A DNA stretch of 64,000 bases from positions 58,390 through 122,389 of the forward strand of contig LADR01000049.1 in NCBI GenBank assembly GCA_000961655.1, read 5' to 3'. Positions 9,079 to 18,126 of this stretch are shown here, piece after piece (position 1 is the stretch's first letter; every line of letters starts with the position of its first letter). The notes under the pieces were generated by a model, which was not told the DNA's origin, did not search any database, and saw only the letters and a program-made list of their open reading frames with translations. Source of the stretch: Desulfatitalea sp. BRH_c12. Lineage in GTDB: Bacteria > Desulfobacterota > Desulfobacteria > Desulfobacterales > Desulfosarcinaceae. A program made the position numbers and the translations under genes.

Positions 9079-9468
9079 ATGAAAAGGCAATTGCTGATCA
9101 TTGAAAAGGAGAACAGCCTGCGCACGGCGCTCGTCCAACATTTACAACAAGAGGGTTTCTTGGTGTCCGAGACCGATCGTGAAGACCAAGTCGTTGCCCT
9201 CTTGTCCGGCGCGCCGATCCGCCTGGTTCTTCTCAGTCTGCAAGGATTCAAGCGCCAAGGTATCGCCATGATGCGCACGATTCGCCAAGCGTTCCCGGAT
9301 GTCAAAATCATTACCATCAATTCGGGCGACCAATTGGATTTGTCCATCGAGGGCATGCGATTGGGGGCTTTCGACGATTTTCTGATTCCTTTCGACTTGG
9401 ATGAACTGATGATATGCGTCCGCAATGCTTTTGCCGAACCCAGCAGGCAGCTGCCAACACAGGAGTAA
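9079..9468 (+). CDS. Degenerate receiver-domain protein (pseudo-receiver)
   Basis: A 129-residue protein with the CheY-like receiver layout but without its chemistry. The acidic pair of the first loop reads LIIEKEN. The phospho-acceptor Asp position is Ser53 in LVLLSLQGFK, and the conserved Lys of the KP motif is Ile in FLIPFD. The EGMRLGAFDD helix is strongly receiver-like and close to the functional receivers at 46-57 kb. Phosphorylation is therefore unlikely, and the protein may act by protein contact or as a constitutive form. The frame also opens at an ATG at 9049, but the sigma-54 promoter spacing favours 9079. A CBS gene and an SLC13 transporter gene follow. Confidence 0.82.
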   Translation: MKRQLLIIEKENSLRTALVQHLQQEGFLVSETDREDQVVALLSGAPIRLVLLSLQGFKRQGIAMMRTIRQAFPDVKIITINSGDQLDLSIEGMRLGAFDDFLIPFDLDELMICVRNAFAEPSRQLPTQE

Positions 9469-9620
9469 AGGATATCCGTCTGCGGTTACCACAGACGAGT
9501 TTAAAGCGGTAGGTCCAATGACTATGATAAAACGAATACTCTCGCGCAACACTTGCGCGTGCACCTAAATACAACCATGCAAACTTAACACGCCGGCACA
9601 GCCGGTTCAGGAGGTGGAAG

Positions 9621-10178
9621 GTGAAACGTTTCAAAGTCAAAGATTTGATGGTACCGCGTTCGGAATACGCCGTGATTTCGGAAGATGCCAACATCTTCGA
9701 GGCTGTCATGACCCTGGAAAAGGCCCAGCAGGATTTCGATCAAACCCGCTATCGACACCGCGCTATTCTGGTAGAAGACAAGAACCATAAAATTGTCGGT
9801 AAATTGGGCCAAATTGATGTTCTGACAGCCCTGGAGCCCAAGTATCAGGAGATAAAGACCGATTCGAGAGGCATGGCCAAGTTGGGCTTCAGTAAAAAGT
9901 TCCTGATGTCCATGCTGGAAACCTATGAACTCTTTAACAAACCCATGGATGATGTCTGCCGTAAAACAGGACAGGAAAAGGTCGGCAAATACATGCACCG
10001 TCCGACCGAGGGCGAATACATCGATGAAAATGATTCGCTCGACAAAGCCATTCACCTGTTGGTGATCGGGCACCACCAATCATTGCTGGTCACCCGGGAC
10101 GATGAAATTATCGGCCTGCTGCGCCTGACCGATGTGTTCGCGGCGGTGTTCCACACAATGAAAGAGTGCAACCTTTAG
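9621..10178 (+). CDS. CBS-domain-pair protein (copy 1)
   Basis: A 185-residue soluble protein made of two CBS motifs. The first begins at VKDLMVPRSEYAV with the HRAILVEDKNHKIVGKLGQID core. The second runs from the YMHRPTEGEYI stretch to HQSLLVTRDDEIIGLLRLTD. CBS pairs usually bind adenine nucleotides and regulate a partner. The start is the GTG at 9621 behind GGAGGT at 9610-9615. Two close paralogues lie at 23340-23900 and 57684-58250. Downstream, 53 bases away, is an SLC13 symporter, a plausible regulatory partner by analogy with CBS-controlled transporters; that is inference. Confidence 0.88.
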   Translation: MKRFKVKDLMVPRSEYAVISEDANIFEAVMTLEKAQQDFDQTRYRHRAILVEDKNHKIVGKLGQIDVLTALEPKYQEIKTDSRGMAKLGFSKKFLMSMLETYELFNKPMDDVCRKTGQEKVGKYMHRPTEGEYIDENDSLDKAIHLLVIGHHQSLLVTRDDEIIGLLRLTDVFAAVFHTMKECNL

Positions 10179-10231
10179 AACGAACCGACCTTACCGATCT
10201 GACACACGAATTGGGTTTATAAGGAGGATAA

Positions 10232-11704
10232 ATGACGACCGAAACAATGGCGATGCGCAACAGTATCGACTGGAAAAAAATGGGGTTCTTACTTCTCGGT
10301 GTACTTCTTTTTACGGTGGTCTACTGGATGCCGCCCTGGCCGGACGCTATCGATCCGATGGGAAAACATTTTGTGTTAAGCCGTGAGGCCAAGGGGGCGT
10401 TGGCGATTTTTCTCCTGGCCGGTACGTGGTGGGTGTTCGAGGTGGTGCCGATTGGCATCACCAGCCTGGCCATTGGCACACTGCAAGCGCTTTTTCTGAT
10501 CCGGCCGGCCAAAACGGCCTTCACCGATTTCATGCTCCCTTCCGTCCTGTTCATTTTCGCCTCGATCATGATCGGGCTGGTCTTCACCAAAACAGGGTTG
10601 ACCAAGCGTCTGGCCTACAAGATGTTGATGGTCGTCGGAGAAAAAACCAGCATGATCATGTTGGGCGCCTTCGTGGTCACGGCCGCGCTGACCCACATCA
10701 TGGCGCATACGGCTGTGGCAGCCACAATTTACCCGCTGCTCGTATCCATTTACGCCCTTTACGGTGAGGGAGATAAAAAAACCCGCTTCGGCAAGGCGTT
10801 GTTCATGGGAATGGCTTATGTGGCCGGCGCCGGCAGCATCGTCACCCTGCTGGGCGCCGCCCGCGGCGCCGTGGCCCTGGGTTTCTACAATGATATTATG
10901 CACCATGAAATTTCCTTTTTCCAGCTGAGCTACTACATGGCTCCCGTCGGCTGGGCGATGACGTTCCTGCTGTGGGGCTTTTTCATGCTGTTTTTCAAGC
11001 CGGAGAAAAAGTCTATTCCTGGATTGCGCGCAAAAGCGCGCCAGCTCAATTCAGAACTGGGGCCGCTGACGGCAAGAGAGATCAAGGCGGCCGTCATCGT
11101 GATCGCCTGCATCGTGGTCATGTCCCTGCAATCTTTCGTGCCCGCCTTGAAGCAGTTGGACAAAACCGGCATCATCCTGATTTCCTCGATCCTCTTTTTC
11201 ATTTTCGGCATTTTGACGATTGAAGACCTGGAAGAAATTCCCTGGAACATCATCCTGCTGTTCGGGGGGGCCATGAGCATCGGCAACTGCCTGTGGGAAA
11301 CCGGGGCAGCCAACTGGCTGGCCGTGAATTGGCTGGTCCTGTTTCAAAAAGCCAACTGGTTCGTGTTTATCATGGGTATCGCCTTTTTCGTCCTGATGAT
11401 GACCAACTTTATCATGAACGTGGCCGCGATCGCCATTTCGCTGCCGGTCGCCCTCGTCATTGCGCCCTATCTGGGCGTTGCCGGCGAGGTAATTCTGTTT
11501 GCATCGCTGGTCGCTGCGGGCATGCCCTTCCTTCTGCTCGTGGGTGCGGCACCCAATGCGATTGCCTACGATTCCAAACAATTTACCCCGGGAGAGTTTT
11601 TCCTCTACGGCCTTCCGGCGAGTCTCTTGCTGATGGTGGTTATCGGAATAGCCGTTTTTATCCTGTGGCCGTTGATGGGCATGCCCGTAACAGTTCCCCG
11701 CTAA
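10232..11704 (+). CDS. SLC13/DASS family sodium:anion (sulfate or dicarboxylate) symporter
   Basis: A 490-residue inner-membrane protein with about 11-12 hydrophobic helices and the divalent anion:sodium symporter family layout, ending with GAAPNAIAYDSKQFTPGEFF, the second family signature. The ATG at 10232 follows AAGGAGG. Family members import sulfate, C4-dicarboxylates or similar anions with Na+; sequence alone does not settle the substrate. It lies between apr-qmo and sat, which makes sulfate plausible. It probably belongs to the transcript starting at the sigma-54 promoter at 9017. Confidence 0.87.
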   Translation: MTTETMAMRNSIDWKKMGFLLLGVLLFTVVYWMPPWPDAIDPMGKHFVLSREAKGALAIFLLAGTWWVFEVVPIGITSLAIGTLQALFLIRPAKTAFTDFMLPSVLFIFASIMIGLVFTKTGLTKRLAYKMLMVVGEKTSMIMLGAFVVTAALTHIMAHTAVAATIYPLLVSIYALYGEGDKKTRFGKALFMGMAYVAGAGSIVTLLGAARGAVALGFYNDIMHHEISFFQLSYYMAPVGWAMTFLLWGFFMLFFKPEKKSIPGLRAKARQLNSELGPLTAREIKAAVIVIACIVVMSLQSFVPALKQLDKTGIILISSILFFIFGILTIEDLEEIPWNIILLFGGAMSIGNCLWETGAANWLAVNWLVLFQKANWFVFIMGIAFFVLMMTNFIMNVAAIAISLPVALVIAPYLGVAGEVILFASLVAAGMPFLLLVGAAPNAIAYDSKQFTPGEFFLYGLPASLLLMVVIGIAVFILWPLMGMPVTVPR

Positions 11705-11714
11705 GCACGCGGAT

Positions 11715-11746
11715 GGTGGGCGGGTCGTTCGCGCGAACCGCCCACC
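11715..11746. repeat. GC-rich inverted repeat after the SLC13 gene
   Basis: GGTGGGCGG (11715-11723) pairs with CCGCCCACC (11738-11746), and the loop holds the palindrome TTCGCGCGAA (11728-11737). There is no T-run; a much better terminator lies 30 bases further. Confidence 0.6.
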
Positions 11747-11774
11747 GGATCGCAGGCATTTGAAAACCTGAAAA

Positions 11775-11810
11775 TAAAACGGAGGAGAGCGAATGCTCTC
11801 CTCCGTTTTA
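11775..11810. terminator. Bidirectional terminator between SLC13 gene and sat
   Basis: A perfect 16-bp stem with arms TAAAACGGAGGAGAGC (11775-11790) and its complement (11795-11810) surrounds a GAAT loop. A-run and T-run sit on opposite ends, so it can stop transcription from both converging genes. Confidence 0.95.
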
Positions 11811-11837
11811 AATTTTAAGCAACCGGCTTGCGGGATA

Positions 11838-13109
11838 TTACTCGCCGGTAGCGGCTTTGTGGGTCTTAATCTTAACCTTTTCGGTCAGACCTTGGTAGTA
11901 TTCGCGCAAGATAGCGACAACTTCATCACGACCGAAGTGATCGGGCATCTCGCCGCCTTCGCTGAGAATCTTGCGAAGCATGGTGCCGGAGAGCAGCACG
12001 CGGTTTTCTTTGCCGTGCGGACAGGTACGCAAAGAGGCCATACCATCGCACTTGGTGCAATAGAAGGTCCAGTCGATCTTCAACGGGGTGCACAGCAGGG
12101 CCTTGCCGCCCTCGGGTTTGGGAATCTTGTCGAAGATGGTCTGCGCTTCGAACATACCGTAGAAATCACCAACGCCGGCATGGTCACGACCGATGATCAT
12201 TTTGGAACATCCGTAGTTCTGGCGGAAGGTGGCATGCAGCAACCCTTCGCGCGGACCGGCATAGCGCATATCCAGCGGGTAGCCGCCCTGCACGACGTTC
12301 TTTTCGACAAAATGATGTTTTACAAGGGCATCGATGCATTTCACGCGCACTTCGGCAGGAATGTCGCCCGGTTTCAGGTTGCCGACCAGGGAGTGGATAT
12401 AGACGCCGTCGCACACTTCGACCGCAATCTTGCACAGATATTCGTGAGAGCGGTGCATGGGGTTGCGCAACTGCAACGCGGCGACTTCCGACCAGCCTTT
12501 CTCTTCGAAAATCTTGCGGGATTCGGCCGGACGATGATAGACGCCGGCATACTTTTTGGGATATTCACCTTCGCTGAGCACTTTGACGGGACCGGCCAGG
12601 TTGAACTCTTTCTGGCCAAACACCATCTGAACGCCGGGGTGATCTTCCTTCGCGATCTTCCAGAAATCTTCGGCGGTCTTGGTGCCTTCACCCATGAAGA
12701 TCTTTTCGCATTCCCATTTCTTGTCGGCGTCGGTCATCTCGTATTTCTCGGTGACCTTCATGGTGGCCATGATCTCGTTGCCCTCGGGATCGAACAGGGC
12801 GATCTCCTCGCCAACCTTGATACCGTCAGCGTCGGCCTTGCTGACATCCAGGGTCACCGGCACCGGCCAGAAAGTACCGTCGGCAAGCAGAAATTTTTCA
12901 CAAACGCTTTTCCAGTCGGCTTTGGTCATAAAACCGGTCAACGGGCTGAAACCGCCGATGCCGATCATGATCAAGTCGCCTTTGACGCGCGGGGAGATGG
13001 TAACTTTTTTCAGGCCCGCGGCCTTTTTCTTTTCAGCTTCCAGTTCCGCGCCTTCCAGCAGGCAAACGGTCAGGCCTTTGCCGCCATGAGGAGGAATAAG
13101 ATTTGCCAT
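11838..13109 (-). CDS. sat: Dissimilatory sulfate adenylyltransferase (ATP sulfurylase)
   Basis: Sat activates sulfate with ATP to form APS, the substrate of APS reductase, and is the first step of sulfate respiration in the cytoplasm. The 423-residue length fits the dissimilatory bacterial/archaeal type. The [15 protein letters not shown] motif (ATP site, QxRNPxHxxH) and [11 protein letters not shown] are intact. A C-terminal cysteine pair [17 protein letters not shown], typical of the metal-binding form, is present. The start has AAGGAGATCAACA before ATG. It is monocistronic: a bidirectional terminator follows, and its own promoter region is upstream at 13168-13218. Confidence 0.97.
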   Translation of the reverse strand: MANLIPPHGGKGLTVCLLEGAELEAEKKKAAGLKKVTISPRVKGDLIMIGIGGFSPLTGFMTKADWKSVCEKFLLADGTFWPVPVTLDVSKADADGIKVGEEIALFDPEGNEIMATMKVTEKYEMTDADKKWECEKIFMGEGTKTAEDFWKIAKEDHPGVQMVFGQKEFNLAGPVKVLSEGEYPKKYAGVYHRPAESRKIFEEKGWSEVAALQLRNPMHRSHEYLCKIAVEVCDGVYIHSLVGNLKPGDIPAEVRVKCIDALVKHHFVEKNVVQGGYPLDMRYAGPREGLLHATFRQNYGCSKMIIGRDHAGVGDFYGMFEAQTIFDKIPKPEGGKALLCTPLKIDWTFYCTKCDGMASLRTCPHGKENRVLLSGTMLRKILSEGGEMPDHFGRDEVVAILREYYQGLTEKVKIKTHKAATGE

Positions 13110-13167
13110 TGTTGATCTCCTTTCGGTGTTATATTGATTTTAAAGGCAAAACCGCCTTTTGGATATG

Positions 13168-13218
13168 CCCTTGCATGATCAAGGGGGTATACCTATTAAG
13201 AAAGCGCTATTTTGTCAA
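13168..13218 (-). promoter_or_regulatory. Candidate sat promoter with nearby inverted repeat
   Basis: On the minus strand an exact TTGACA (13213-13218) stands about 105 bases before the sat start, with a weak TAGGTA-like -10 about 17 bases downstream. The sequence CCCTTG-CATGAT-CAAGGG (13168-13185) forms a perfect 6-bp inverted repeat just after the presumed transcription start, an operator-like position. This is read from the sequence only. Confidence 0.45.
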
Positions 13219-13859
13219 CATCAATCGGGGCTCCCCGCAGGGCAATCGCATGTAAACCTTGGCACGTAGCGTGCTGCTATGAGTTGTCGGGTGGGCATTG
13301 CCCACCACCATAGGCGCTGGATTGAAGGGATTCGCAAAGCATGCCGGTTTTCCGGCAGGGCAAGGAATTTCTGGCGCCGGTAAGTTAGCACGATAAAAAA
13401 GCAAGTCGCACCTTTGTATTGGCGCGGCGTTAATCCGACATGATTTTTCATCAACACTTATGGATAGGACGGGGCGTTGCCAGCCATCGTGTCATTCAGA
13501 GCCATCCGCACCACAGATCACCTATGATTATTTGCAAATAAATGGTGGGCGATGCCCACTACCTGGAGGGAAAATTTCGGGATCCTACGCCACATGGTAG
13601 CACCCCTAAAGGCGGTTTACAAACCAAACGCCTGAAAGCAGTTTGGGATCATAAATACCCGTTTAAAAATTCTGCAAGCGTGATTTACTACATGCGATTG
13701 CCGACGCCCAGAGAGTTTCAGGCGCGTCGCGGGGACGCCGTAAAGACTGAAGGTGTATAAAGAGCCGACGTAAGTCCCTTCCACGACTCGGCCGTTGATT
13801 TGAGACCCAAAGGGATGCTATCAGTACCAATTGAAATCGGCTACAAAGGAGATTCCGCC
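13219..13859. repeat. Non-coding repeat-rich stretch upstream of sat and the cNMP gene
   Basis: I see no credible gene here. It contains small palindromes (GGTGGGCATTGCCCACC near 13290 and GTGGGCGATGCCCAC near 13543). It also has the dispersed piece GGCAATCGCATGTAAACC near 13241, which recurs in either orientation near 13690, 26117, 26282 and 26622. Such pieces look like REP-type or decayed mobile repeats. TGGCACGTAGCGTGCT at 13260-13275 resembles a sigma-54 promoter but lies 585 bases from the next plus-strand gene. Confidence 0.6.
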
Positions 13860-14384
13860 ATGCGTTCTGTCGGAAAAACAAACAATAGCGCTGATATTTT
13901 CGAAAAAATCAAAACGCTGCCAGCCCTTGAATCCTTCGATGAGAATGATTTGAAAGAGTTGCTGCGGATCAGCAAAATCGTCCGCTATAAACCCGGCGAT
14001 CTGATCGTGCAGGAAAGCTTCTATGACGGCTGGATTTACTATCTGATATCCGGGCGCTTGCGAATCGTCAAAAAAGGGTCCGAGTTGGCATTGCTGCAAC
14101 GCACGGGCGATGTTTTCGGTGAAATGGGCAACATGGGCAGCAGCGAACTTTCCGCATCGGTGTACGCTCTGGATGAATCGACCTGCCTGAAAATCGACAT
14201 CTCCAATGTGGATGGATTGCCCAGCGAAAATCGTTTTGTATTCCGATATGTCATTTTTCGCGGATTTGCCGAGGTGCTGGCAAAACGCCTGCGCATCACC
14301 ACCGAGAAATACCTGCGCGCCAGGGAAGAGATCGAACGGCTCAAGACCAACACGCAAAGTGATAAAATCGATCGCATGCCCTGA
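13860..14384 (+). CDS. Cyclic-nucleotide-binding-domain protein without DNA-binding domain
   Basis: A 174-residue protein with a CRP-like cyclic nucleotide-binding fold from about residue 15 to 135, seen in KPGDLIVQESFYDGWIYYLI and LLQRTGDVFGEMGNMGSS. The tail after residue 140 is a charged helix (EKYLRAREEIERLKTN) and there is no helix-turn-helix, unlike CRP/FNR regulators. It may act as a ligand-dependent partner of another protein. The ATG at 13860 follows AAAGGAG; the frame extends 20 codons upstream without a ribosome site. It precedes the Ehr-type complex, but a promoter-like sequence in between suggests separate transcription. Confidence 0.82.
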   Translation: MRSVGKTNNSADIFEKIKTLPALESFDENDLKELLRISKIVRYKPGDLIVQESFYDGWIYYLISGRLRIVKKGSELALLQRTGDVFGEMGNMGSSELSASVYALDESTCLKIDISNVDGLPSENRFVFRYVIFRGFAEVLAKRLRITTEKYLRAREEIERLKTNTQSDKIDRMP

Positions 14385-14484
14385 CATGGTCCCATTCATT
14401 TTTCGGAGGCCCGCAGCGCCACTTATGAAATAATCAACAAGAATTGAAAGGACGCAAATGCTTAGAGTAGCTCGCCAAAGAGTG

Positions 14485-14513
14485 TTGACTCGCTTGCTGG
14501 CTTGACTTATTAA
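14485..14513 (+). promoter_or_regulatory. Candidate sigma-70 promoter of the Ehr-type complex operon
   Basis: TTGACT (14485-14490) and TATTAA (14508-14513) are separated by 17 bases, 47 bases before the first gene. The match is moderate (5/6 and 4/6). Confidence 0.4.
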
Positions 14514-14560
14514 ACCTTTTTTTGGCCCCCTTTACACTTCATCCTGCGGCAGGGAACACC

Positions 14561-16516
14561 ATGCAACCATTTTTCCTATCTTTGCTGATCATTTCCTGCG
14601 GGGGCATCTTGCCCCTGTTTTTATGGCGCCGCCCCCTCCTGATGCGCGGCGCGGGCGCGACTCTGATTGCAGCAGGCAGCTTGCTGGGACTCGTCGATGC
14701 GGCGCGCCAGCTCTATGCGCCGGTTGCGGTCACGGCCACCGTCGACCTTCTCAACACGGTTCCGATCACATTTACATCCGACAGCTTATCTGCTTTTTTC
14801 CTGGTGGCCATCTTTGCCGTTTCCGGGTTAACCGCTGTTTACAGCTTCCATTACATGGACAAATCCGACCACGCGGTCCGTACCGCCGTCCACTACCTTT
14901 TTTTCAGTCTGCTCATCGCCGCCATGGCGCTGGTGGTCACTGCCGACGACATGATCGCCTTCCTTCTTTGCTGGGAAATCATGTCTCTGTCGTCGTTTTT
15001 CCTGGTGGTGTACAGTTATGAAAAGGAACAAAACCGCAGGGCCGCCTTTTTGTATGCTGTCTTTTCGCAGGTAGGGGCCATGTTTATCCTGGCGGCCTTC
15101 GGCGTTATGTACGCCTGCACGGAAAGTTTTGCCTTTGCCGGGGCCAGTGGTATGCCCGCGGCGATCAAACTGCTGGTGTTCATTCTGGCCATGGTCGGCT
15201 TCGGCTCCAAGGCGGGCCTGTTTCCATTGCACATTTGGCTGCCACAGGCCCACCCGGCGGCCCCCAGTCACATATCCGCGCTGATGTCCGGTGTGATGAT
15301 CAAAACCGGCATCTACGGTATCATCCGTCTTTACGCGATTCTGGAGTGGCATGCGCCGGTGCTCGGACAGATCGTCCTGGCCGCAGGCCTGGTATCCGGC
15401 GTGATGGGGGTGATTTATGCTCTCGGCCAGAAGGATCTCAAAAAAGTGCTGGCTTTCAGCAGCGTGGAAAATGTCGGGATCATTTTAATCGGAATGGGCG
15501 TCGGGATGATCGGCGTTTCAGCGGGCAAACCGATCATGGCGGTTCTTGGTTTCGCGGGCGGCCTGCTTCATGTTTTGAATCACGCGTTGTTCAAATCGCT
15601 GCTGTTCATGGGCGCCGGCATGGTACTTCACCGCACCGGCACCGGTGTGATCGATCACCTGGGCGGGCTGATCAAGCGCATGCCGATTACCGGAACCACC
15701 TTTCTGATCGGTGCCCTGGCCATACCCGGCTTGCCGCCCTTCAATGGATTCGTCAGTGAATTTTTGATTTATATCGGTGCCTTCAATGGCATCGCCCTGG
15801 GAAAAACCAATTTTGTATTAAGCCTGCTGGCCATCGTCGGCATGGCGCTGATCGGTGGTTTGGCCCTGGCGGCTTTTACCCGGGTTTTCGGAATCGTGTT
15901 TCAGGGCGAACCACGCAGCCCGTCGGCGCAGGCGATTGAACAAGGGCCGACCATGCTGCTTCCCATGATCGTGGCAGCGGCGGCTTGCGTGGTCATCGGC
16001 GTATTCCCAACCGCCTTCCTGACCATGGCCATCCAGGCGGTCGAGCCATTGCAGCTCGGCTATGGGCGGATCCCCCTGACACCTTTTATACAGATCACCG
16101 CCACCATCACCCGCGCTGCGGTGGTGCTTTTCGCAGTGTTCCTGATCCTGCTGGCCCTGCGCAAACTTCTTTACAGCGGCAAGACGGTCACCCGATCGGG
16201 CACCTGGGGATGCGGCTTTACGCAACCGTCAGCGCGGATGCAATATACCGGCAGTTCCTATGCCGCTTCGATTCTGGCCTTTTTCAAGCCGCTGGTTCCG
16301 ATCGAAGAAGATCATCCGCCAGTCATTGGCCGCTTTCCTGTTAAAACCCATTACCAAAGCCGGACACGGGATATCGCTGAGCACCAGATGGACCGTCTGA
16401 TCGTAAAACCGGTTCTCTTTTTGTTCGACAAACTGCGCTGGCTGCAACATGGCGACATTCACCTGTACATCGGATACATTTTACTGGCTATCGTTGTCGC
16501 TCTGTTTTTCGTTTAA
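14561..16516 (+). CDS. Ehr/group 4 hydrogenase-like antiporter subunit (HyfB/HycC/NuoL type)
   Basis: A 651-residue integral membrane protein of the proton-conducting antiporter family, with about 15-16 hydrophobic helices. Conserved landmarks are the MSLSSFFLVVYSYE helix, the SKAGLFPLHIWLPQAHPAAPSHISAL signature region, and ALGQKDLKKVLAFSSVENVG. In HyfB/HycC and NuoL these helices carry the charged residues for ion pumping. The ATG at 14561 is preferred; a TTG at 14522 would add 13 residues without a better ribosome site. It is the first gene of a six-gene complex running to 21861. Confidence 0.9.
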   Translation: MQPFFLSLLIISCGGILPLFLWRRPLLMRGAGATLIAAGSLLGLVDAARQLYAPVAVTATVDLLNTVPITFTSDSLSAFFLVAIFAVSGLTAVYSFHYMDKSDHAVRTAVHYLFFSLLIAAMALVVTADDMIAFLLCWEIMSLSSFFLVVYSYEKEQNRRAAFLYAVFSQVGAMFILAAFGVMYACTESFAFAGASGMPAAIKLLVFILAMVGFGSKAGLFPLHIWLPQAHPAAPSHISALMSGVMIKTGIYGIIRLYAILEWHAPVLGQIVLAAGLVSGVMGVIYALGQKDLKKVLAFSSVENVGIILIGMGVGMIGVSAGKPIMAVLGFAGGLLHVLNHALFKSLLFMGAGMVLHRTGTGVIDHLGGLIKRMPITGTTFLIGALAIPGLPPFNGFVSEFLIYIGAFNGIALGKTNFVLSLLAIVGMALIGGLALAAFTRVFGIVFQGEPRSPSAQAIEQGPTMLLPMIVAAAACVVIGVFPTAFLTMAIQAVEPLQLGYGRIPLTPFIQITATITRAAVVLFAVFLILLALRKLLYSGKTVTRSGTWGCGFTQPSARMQYTGSSYAASILAFFKPLVPIEEDHPPVIGRFPVKTHYQSRTRDIAEHQMDRLIVKPVLFLFDKLRWLQHGDIHLYIGYILLAIVVALFFV

Positions 16517-16561
16517 GACCGGGATGGCCTTGAGCCACAACACCTGCTGAAAGAGGTTGCA

Positions 16562-17479
16562 ATGCAATCGGTTGTTCTTCTAGTTTCGGCCCTGCTGCTG
16601 GCGCCGCTCTACTCGGCAATGATCCTGAAAGTAAAAGCCTTTTTCGGCGGTAAAAAGGGCCCGCCGCTGCTGATCAACTATTATACCCTCATCAAGCTGT
16701 TCAAAAAAGGATCGGTCTATAGCACCAGCACCACCCTGATCTTCAAACTGGGCCCGCTGGTATCATTGTGCACAGCAGTGATGATCCTGCTGTTTTTGCC
16801 GATCGCCGGCCACCCGCCGCTGATCTCATTCAATGGCGATATCATCCTGGTCATCTACCTGATGGCCCTGGCGCGCTTCTTCACGATTGCCGCCGCCCTG
16901 GATACCGCTTCGCCTTTCGAAGGCATGGGTGCCGCGCGCGAAGCTTTTTTCCCGATTATCTGCGAAGCGGCTCTGTTCATGATGCTGATCCTTTTTTATA
17001 TTCTGACCGGCGAGCTGAATCTGGCGGCGTATTTCGCCGGCGCGCAACCGCTGGGGCTATGGCAGAGCGCCGGTGCGCCCCTGCTGTTCGTGGTATTGGC
17101 CCTGTTCATTGTCATGCTGACCGAAAACGCACGGGTTCCGGTTGACGACCCGGCCACGCACCTGGAATTGACCATGATTCATGAGGTGATGGTTCTCGAT
17201 CACAGCGGTCCTGATTTCGCGTTCATTGAACTGGGGGCTTTTTACAAACTTTTCTTTTACGCCACTTTGGTGGCGCGCCTGTTGTGCCCATGGACATTCG
17301 ATGTTCCTCTGCTCGACCTGATCTTTTTCTTTGGGGTGCTCTGTCTGGTCTACATGGCGATCGGCGTGACCGAATCGGTGATGGCGCGCTATCGCATGGA
17401 CAAGGTGCCGCAGTTTGTCCTGACCTCTTTTGCATTGGTCTTTTTTGCAACCGTCATCACCTTGGAGTTTATTAAATGA
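16562..17479 (+). CDS. Ehr/group 4 hydrogenase-like membrane subunit (HyfC/HycD/NuoH type)
   Basis: A 305-residue membrane protein with eight or so helices, homologous to NuoH/HycD, the subunit that links the hydrophilic arm to the ion pumps. The loop LTENARVPVDDPATHLELTM with its acidic residues is the family signature. The ATG follows AGAGG, 45 bases after the previous gene. The stop overlaps the next start (ATGA), indicating coupled translation. Confidence 0.92.
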   Translation: MQSVVLLVSALLLAPLYSAMILKVKAFFGGKKGPPLLINYYTLIKLFKKGSVYSTSTTLIFKLGPLVSLCTAVMILLFLPIAGHPPLISFNGDIILVIYLMALARFFTIAAALDTASPFEGMGAAREAFFPIICEAALFMMLILFYILTGELNLAAYFAGAQPLGLWQSAGAPLLFVVLALFIVMLTENARVPVDDPATHLELTMIHEVMVLDHSGPDFAFIELGAFYKLFFYATLVARLLCPWTFDVPLLDLIFFFGVLCLVYMAIGVTESVMARYRMDKVPQFVLTSFALVFFATVITLEFIK

Positions 17480-18117
17480 TGGATCCTGTAGATACCCTGC
17501 TGGCCATGGTGCTGCTGTCGGTGCTCATCTCCTTTGGCTCCAGCCGCCTGCCGGCTTTGATCAAAGTGATCGCATTTCAGGGCGTGGCTGTGTCGATCGT
17601 ACCGCTTTTCATGGGCCATGAGATGACCTGGGGCGGGATCGTTTTTACCCTGGCCACGCTCATGATTCGCGGCATCGGCATTCCGGTCTATCTTTCCCGG
17701 GCCATCAAGAAAGTGGCCATCCACCGTGAAGTGGAACCCGTCGTTGGTTATCATGCCTCTTTGCTGGCCGGCCTGGTGCTGATCGTGGCGGCCATCTATG
17801 TCAGTCCCAAATTCAATTTGCCGGTGGGCAAAGGGTATATTCTGCTGCTGCCGAGCGCCATCACCCTGATCGTGGCCGGCATGTTCCTGTTGATGGCCCG
17901 GCGCAACGCCATTGCCATGGTGCTGGGCTACATCATGATGGAAAATGGTATCTATCTGGTGGGTACGACCTTTTCCATGCGCGCGCAACATATCGTCGAG
18001 TTCGGTATTCTTCTGGACGTATTGGCCGGGGTCATGATCATGGCCATCATCCTGCAGAATATCAAAAAAACCTTCAATGATGTGAATACGACTCTTTTGA
18101 GAACCTTAAAGGAATAG
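17476..18117 (+). CDS. Ehr/group 4 hydrogenase-like membrane subunit (HyfE/NuoK-like)
   Basis: A 213-residue protein with about six hydrophobic helices. Its C-terminal part (NAIAMVLGYIMMENGIYLVG and the following FGILLDVLAGVMIMAIILQ) matches HyfE and the NuoK-like fold, including the glutamate in MMENG that belongs to the pumping path in NuoK. It overlaps the preceding gene by four bases and is followed 9 bases later by the next subunit. Confidence 0.88.
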   Translation: MMDPVDTLLAMVLLSVLISFGSSRLPALIKVIAFQGVAVSIVPLFMGHEMTWGGIVFTLATLMIRGIGIPVYLSRAIKKVAIHREVEPVVGYHASLLAGLVLIVAAIYVSPKFNLPVGKGYILLLPSAITLIVAGMFLLMARRNAIAMVLGYIMMENGIYLVGTTFSMRAQHIVEFGILLDVLAGVMIMAIILQNIKKTFNDVNTTLLRTLKE

Positions 18118-18126
18118 GACCGGCTC

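Noticed and set aside
11793..13115. 440-codon plus-strand frame opposite sat
   Set aside because: Shadow of sat; it also runs across the bidirectional terminator.
13260..13275. Sigma-54-like TGGCACGTAGCGTGCT
   Set aside because: It sits in a dispersed repeat, 585 bases from the next plus-strand gene, and lacks the TT before GC. Probably chance.
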